Virus record (IMG/VR): IMGVR_UViG_3300005563_000088
Span: 1 to 28,356 of that record
Strand: one strand, 5' to 3'
Source of the DNA: a virus
DNA: 28,356 bases
Shown: positions 24,635 through 28,356 of the stretch, piece after piece
How positions within the stretch are numbered: the first letter of the stretch is position 1
Layout of the letters: each line of letters opens with the position of its first letter
Translations under genes and position numbers: made by a program
Notes under the pieces: generated by a model
Database searches by the model: none
Seen by the model: the letters and a program-made list of their open reading frames with translations, nothing else
What the model was told of the DNA's origin: nothing

Positions 24635-26995
24635 ATGGCAACTGAAACCGCAGTAGTACAGACCGCTTACAATTTCCCCAGTCACGACCTCCCTGCTGAC
24701 GAGAAGGGCGCCGATTGGTGCATGCAATATCTTCGGGCTATGTACACCGAAGCCACTACCAGGCAGTATGCAAAGATCTTTTTTGCAGCCAGGGACCAGT
24801 ATAAAGAGCTGAGGGAGTATGCACTTAGCAAGCAGAGTGTCCTGCCATTTCGAAAGTGGCTTACGGGCAGTGACAGCCAGGACAAAACCTGGGTAAACAT
24901 AAACTGGAGCATCCCCACCATTGGATCGAAGTACCGGAATATACTGGTGAATAAATTGCTATCCCGGGAGTTTAATATAACCTGTACTCCCGTTGATCCG
25001 GAAGCGGTCGATGAGACAGCCAAATGGTTTTCCGGGATGAAGGCGAAAATGAAACTGCGTGAAATGGCCCAGAAAGTGAACCCGGAATTACTGCAGACCA
25101 GTGCACTCACAAAACGCGGAGACGACCCCGAAGATATGGATGACTTCCAAATGCGTACACAGCTGGGGCTAAAGACTAAATTGGCCATGGATGCCGAAAT
25201 GGGGGTACAGGTGGTATTCCAGCAGAATAACATATACGAGGAAAGGAAAATGGTTGTCGAGGACCTGGTAGACTGGGGGGTTGGAATATACAAAGACGGG
25301 GTGGACGAGAACGACATGGTCACCATCGAGCACGTCGACGCCATGAAGTTCGTCTGCTCCTATTGCCGGCGTGGAGATTTCAAAGACATGACATGGGGAG
25401 GACAATTAAAATATTACACCCTTTCCGATATTGCTCCTTATTTCAGCCCAGCGGAATTGAAAGATATGGCCGAAAATGTGGCCGGAAAGAATGGTAATCC
25501 CCGGACCGTTCCGTACAATTTTGCAGCTGCTGACTATGATAAGTTTCGAGTCCTCTGCCTGGATGGAGAGTGGCTGACCTACAACTACGAGTATTACAAG
25601 CGATCGTACGACAGTAATAACAACTATGGCTTCCGCAAGAAAAGACCGGATAAAAGAGACGGTAAGGCAATGACAGAAGTGGCGGGATCTGCTAAGCCAA
25701 AATTCCAGCGGGATACCTATGATGACGTATATAAGGGGATCTGGATTGTTGATACAAACTACGTCTTTAAATACGGAAGGGCCACGGATCAAAAGAGAAA
25801 AAAGAGCTCCATAAAAAAGACATGCCTTTCTTTCCACGTATGCGCTCCGGATTTCTACGAAATGAACGCCCTGGGTGTCATGGAGCGGCTGAAACCATTT
25901 ATTGATAAATATTGCCAGCTCCACTACAAGATTGAGAACTTCGTCAACAAGTGGATCCCGTATATCATCAAGATCGATATCTCCGCCCTGGAAAATATCC
26001 CGCTAGGAAAGGGGGGTAAAAAACTGACACCACGCCAGGTTCTTGACATGCTGGCGCAAACCCACATGCTGGTTACTCGGCAAAAGAACGCAATCTCGGG
26101 TATGCCGGAGAGAAATGAGCCCGTCAGCGTTGAGGGAACCCAGATGGCGCAGGAGATAAACGTCCTGGATCAACAGCTGGAGAGAACCATCCAGGGGATG
26201 AGGGATGTAACCGGTCTAAATGAGGTAGTTGATGGTACCGGCCCTGCTGATAGGACCAATGTTCCAGCTCAACGACAGGCCGAACAGGGGAGCAATAATG
26301 CCATCAACCATTTCGCCAAGGCTGACTCTCGGCTGCTGGAAAGGGTGGCGGAAAGCTCTCTCCTTCGTCTACAGAGGGTTTTGAGGAGAAAGCCGGTGTC
26401 TGGCTACGTTCACGCACTGGGATCGAATTACATCAAATTTGTGCAGGTGTCCCCCGATATTTCCCTGCATGAGTACGCCATCGCCCTACAGGATAGGCCA
26501 GATAGTGAATTGAAACAGTTGATCCTGCAGCAGGTGGCTATAAAAGATCAACAGGGCCTTATCCAGCCGGAGGATTATTTTATGATCATGAACATGACAA
26601 ATCTGAAGGAGGTGGAACTGAAGTTGATCTATTCTTCCAAGAAGCGCATCGAACAGCAACAACAGCAAGCGCAAGCCAACCAGCAGCAGACCATTCAGGG
26701 TCAAATGCAGGCCGCACAAACAGCTGAGCAGGAGAAACAAAATACTATCCGTATTAAGGGAGAAGAAGATCGTAAGACAGAAGATGTTAAAGGTAGCTGG
26801 CTGGTTAAGGCTGCTGAAACAAAAGTTACGGGAAGTGTCGATCAGCAGACAGCAAAAATGATCGCGGATATTATATTGCAGGCTATGGGCCAAGAGCATG
26901 AAAAGGCGATGGCTACAGCGCCCCAGCCCCCGGCTGAAGGTCCTCAACCAACTCCTTCCGGTCCGCAGCCGGTTCCTGCTTCTTTGCAGGATTAG
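24635..26995 (+). CDS. Portal protein
   Basis: This 786-aa protein lies directly after TerL. It has an N-terminal helical region, a WVNINWSIPTIGSKYRN segment (residues 88-104), a central beta-rich part and the characteristic late helix with GMRDVTGLNEVVDG around 521-534. That last element resembles the MRDITGxNExxDG sequence of portals of Bacteroidetes podovirus-like phages. The C-terminus is a Gln-rich coiled coil (EQQQQQAQANQQQTIQGQMQ) with a Pro-rich tail (QPPAEGPQPTPSGPQ). It forms the ring through which DNA passes. Its final 83 nt overlap the antisense cysteine-rich gene. Confidence 0.9.
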   Translation: MATETAVVQTAYNFPSHDLPADEKGADWCMQYLRAMYTEATTRQYAKIFFAARDQYKELREYALSKQSVLPFRKWLTGSDSQDKTWVNINWSIPTIGSKYRNILVNKLLSREFNITCTPVDPEAVDETAKWFSGMKAKMKLREMAQKVNPELLQTSALTKRGDDPEDMDDFQMRTQLGLKTKLAMDAEMGVQVVFQQNNIYEERKMVVEDLVDWGVGIYKDGVDENDMVTIEHVDAMKFVCSYCRRGDFKDMTWGGQLKYYTLSDIAPYFSPAELKDMAENVAGKNGNPRTVPYNFAAADYDKFRVLCLDGEWLTYNYEYYKRSYDSNNNYGFRKKRPDKRDGKAMTEVAGSAKPKFQRDTYDDVYKGIWIVDTNYVFKYGRATDQKRKKSSIKKTCLSFHVCAPDFYEMNALGVMERLKPFIDKYCQLHYKIENFVNKWIPYIIKIDISALENIPLGKGGKKLTPRQVLDMLAQTHMLVTRQKNAISGMPERNEPVSVEGTQMAQEINVLDQQLERTIQGMRDVTGLNEVVDGTGPADRTNVPAQRQAEQGSNNAINHFAKADSRLLERVAESSLLRLQRVLRRKPVSGYVHALGSNYIKFVQVSPDISLHEYAIALQDRPDSELKQLILQQVAIKDQQGLIQPEDYFMIMNMTNLKEVELKLIYSSKKRIEQQQQQAQANQQQTIQGQMQAAQTAEQEKQNTIRIKGEEDRKTEDVKGSWLVKAAETKVTGSVDQQTAKMIADIILQAMGQEHEKAMATAPQPPAEGPQPTPSGPQPVPASLQD

Positions 26996-27419
26996 CCTGC
27001 TCTTTCAAATAAGTCATCAACTGGGCGTTCGTCATTGACGCCCTTTCTTTATCTGGAGACCAGCGATTGCAGCAGGCGTTCTTGTTGATCTCGCCTGGAT
27101 CGTCCCCAGTGGATTCCTTGTCCACTTTTTTACAATCTCCCGAAAGGATAAATTCATCACATCGCTTGCAGGAGAAGCCAGCTTCGTTCTCCACGTACCC
27201 CGCCTCCGTCTTTGTCGTGGCACCGATAATAGGCATACTCACCTGTTTGAATCGCTCCACCCACAGGCCGCAGCCTCCGTAGGCCTTTACCTGGTTATCG
27301 CTCTCATTGAATATAAGGCAGACTCCCCTTGAACGACGGAAAAATATACAATCCGAGCAGGTATATTGCGTACCTGCTCGGTGAATATATAGGACCGTCT
27401 CTTTGGCTATTTTACTCAT
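26913..27419 (-). CDS. Cysteine-rich protein with two HiPIP-like Cys clusters, 168 aa
   Basis: Two similar cysteine units are visible. The first is YTCSDCIFFRRSRGVC with a later GGCGLW, and the second FSCKRCDEFILSGDC with NACCNRW. Each has a CxxC pair, a third cysteine 8-10 residues later and a fourth before a Trp/aromatic residue. That layout resembles small phage proteins annotated as HiPIP-like or zinc-binding; I cannot tell which metal is bound. The C-terminal part (residues 128-168) is charged and disordered, and lies antisense to the portal 3' end. The ATG overlaps the GroES-like stop as ATGA. Confidence 0.72.
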   Translation of the reverse strand: MSKIAKETVLYIHRAGTQYTCSDCIFFRRSRGVCLIFNESDNQVKAYGGCGLWVERFKQVSMPIIGATTKTEAGYVENEAGFSCKRCDEFILSGDCKKVDKESTGDDPGEINKNACCNRWSPDKERASMTNAQLMTYLKEQANPAKKQEPAADRKELVEDLQPGAGAL

Positions 27420-27712
27420 AAATTCTCTTTGTCACGGGCAGGTCGCTCTATGCCCTTTATAATGGTTTCAGAGATAAACCTATACTTTGTGCCATTGATC
27501 TCCTGTAGGACACCTGTACTCTCGGGAAACAGAATCCTGTCTCCTTCTTTCATGGTCAGCACCTTTTTAGATACTCGCATTACGGTTGCCCATTGTAGAT
27601 TATCTGTCTTGGCGCCGTCTACTATTATCATACCCCCTTCCGTTTTTTCTTTCTTTGGGTCGGGCTTAATGATCACTTCTGTATTCAGTGGTTCTATGTC
27701 AATAGTACTCAT
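27416..27712 (-). CDS. GroES-like co-chaperonin, 98 aa
   Basis: The layout is that of GroES: an opening strand NTEVIIKPD (10-18), a mobile-loop-like KKEKTEGGMIIVDGAK (20-35) with hydrophobic MII where GroES has IVL, then ATVMRVSKK and GDRILFPE (57-64), and a closing EINGTKYRFISETII. Length matches GroES. Phage co-chaperonins replace host GroES to fold the capsid protein; that role is an inference. It is coupled by ATGA at both ends. No GroEL-like gene is in the window, so it would act with host GroEL. Confidence 0.85.
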   Translation of the reverse strand: MSTIDIEPLNTEVIIKPDPKKEKTEGGMIIVDGAKTDNLQWATVMRVSKKVLTMKEGDRILFPESTGVLQEINGTKYRFISETIIKGIERPARDKENL

Positions 27713-27975
27713 ACTTTCTTATTTTTAAATTTCATAAAAGCTTCGTTAAGTTGGCTTTCTGCCGATTGCAACACCCCCATCCTTGACTGCTCACGTTCTG
27801 AATACTCCCTGGCAAATGCTTTCATGTCTGCGTCGGTCCATTTCTTATCGCTGTTGGGGTAGCGGTAAAGGACCATGCGGATAAAGGTGGACAATGACAT
27901 GTGACCACTTCCCTTCATATCCTTCAGCATCTTTTCGCGAAGGTCGTCCGACATGAGGAAAATAAATCGTTTCAT
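27709..27975 (-). CDS. Ribbon-helix-helix-like DNA-binding protein, 88 aa
   Basis: The N-terminus MKRFIFLMSDDLREKMLKDM with HMSLSTFIRMVLYRY fits a ribbon-helix-helix fold: a short beta strand, a helix, a turn, and a second helix. Residues 1-42 form that unit; the rest is a charged coiled-coil-like tail (AFAREYSEREQSRMGVLQ). Such proteins usually act as dimeric repressors and may autoregulate. It is the first gene of the leftward operon that also carries GroES-like and Cys-rich proteins. A candidate promoter lies upstream. Confidence 0.72.
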   Translation of the reverse strand: MKRFIFLMSDDLREKMLKDMKGSGHMSLSTFIRMVLYRYPNSDKKWTDADMKAFAREYSEREQSRMGVLQSAESQLNEAFMKFKNKKV

Positions 27976-28005
27976 ATAGCAAGTATATGAAACACCTGCA
28001 TATCT

Positions 28006-28039
28006 AAAAGTTACTTACGCCCATTTATTTTGCTGCAAA
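28006..28039 (-). promoter_or_regulatory. Candidate promoter of the GroES-like operon
   Basis: Read on the minus strand, TTTG (28039-28036), a 22-bp spacer and TAACTTTT (28013-28006) approximate the Bacteroidetes promoter, with a one-base mismatch at the end of the -7 element and a longer than usual spacer. The ribbon-helix-helix gene starts at 27975. It lies in the 111-bp gap with the divergent gene at 28087. Confidence 0.35.
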
Positions 28040-28086
28040 TGAAATCTTTGTATCCGCATTCTTTTCCACACAAATAATCTGAAACC

Positions 28087-28356
28087 ATGCCTAAGTTCTC
28101 AAAAACAATTATTGTCGATGCCGACCAGGTGGACTTTGCTGACAAAGACAAAGAAATAGCCAAAAGAGGACTACCGGTAGCTACCCACGGGGATCATCTC
28201 CGCCATGAGGATGGGGTATACTCCGTTTTTGTGCATCTGGGTGAAGACGGCAAGAGGGCTAACGAGGGTGATTGGATTGTAGTGGAGAACGGGAAAAAGA
28301 GCATTGTGCCTGATGAAGAATTCAAAAAAACATACGTGCCTTATGAAGAGGCGGAG
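28087..28356 (+). CDS. Phage hypothetical protein, 3' end outside the window
   Basis: The ATG at 28087 opens 90 codons that remain open at the window end. The start is FSKTIIVDADQVDFADKD, followed by GDHLRHEDGVYSVFVHLG and GDWIVVENGKKSIVPDEEFK. The last segment resembles phage proteins with a GDWIxxxxKGxxxPxxPDxFxKTY pattern. It begins a new rightward unit divergent to the GroES-like operon. No function is inferred. Confidence 0.7.
   Translation, partial: MPKFSKTIIVDADQVDFADKDKEIAKRGLPVATHGDHLRHEDGVYSVFVHLGEDGKRANEGDWIVVENGKKSIVPDEEFKKTYVPYEEAE

Noticed and set aside
1-28356. tRNA genes, CRISPR arrays or insertion sequences
   Set aside because: No cloverleaf-like sequence, regular spaced repeat or transposase with terminal repeats was seen by eye; a tRNA scan would settle the first point.

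Overview
The window reads as part of a tailed double-stranded DNA phage (or prophage) of a Bacteroidetes host. Packing is dense, with many 4-nt ATGA, GTGA or TAATG overlaps. Shine-Dalgarno signals are weak, candidate promoters fit the Bacteroidetes TTTG/TAnnTTTG pattern, and a packaging and structural block is clear: large terminase, portal, connector-like proteins, a large tail/neck protein, internal virion proteins and a 2,337-residue giant. The gene set looks podovirus-like and recalls crAss-like and related Bacteroidetes phages, but that placement is from memory of families. No major capsid protein, lysis gene, polymerase, tRNA or CRISPR array is seen; the capsid gene may lie beyond the right edge.

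Region 1 (1-2940, +) is a run of small coupled genes: a truncated ORF, a DUF1643 protein, unknowns, a BT0820-like HAD hydrolase and several hypotheticals. It ends in a gene interrupted by one in-frame TGA. One unknown (876-1172) runs on the minus strand inside it. Region 2 (2921-4095, -) holds a winged-helix-like regulator and a small serine recombinase, with gene-poor DNA on both sides carrying short inverted repeats. Region 3 (4493-5973, -) is a leftward operon of six small accessory genes: a Zn-ribbon-like protein, a RyR-domain protein, an Acb2-like candidate cyclic-nucleotide sponge, and three unknowns. It looks like a host-takeover or counter-defence module.

Region 4 (6051-26995, +) is the late operon. 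It and Region 3 diverge from a 77-bp gap whose perfect 18-bp palindrome overlaps the -33 element of a candidate promoter in each direction, so one DNA-binding protein could control both. The late operon opens with a protein carrying two GroES-like segments. It continues through connector/neck proteins, a 1,131-aa tail/neck protein, two internal virion proteins, a 79-aa protein, the giant polyvalent protein (N-terminal FPEL module, histidine phosphatase, HExxH zincin, membrane-like and LPD38-like C-terminus), a 213-aa unknown, TerL and portal.

Region 5 (26913-27975, -) is a three-gene coupled operon: ribbon-helix-helix-like protein, GroES-like co-chaperonin, and a cysteine-rich protein whose 3' end lies antisense to the portal 3' end. 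A further rightward gene starts at 28087 and runs off the window.

The most interesting parts are the Acb2-like/RyR module, the giant virion protein with two enzyme-like domains and a well-formed ORF in another frame of its linker, the two separate GroES-like genes, and the palindrome at the divergent promoter.
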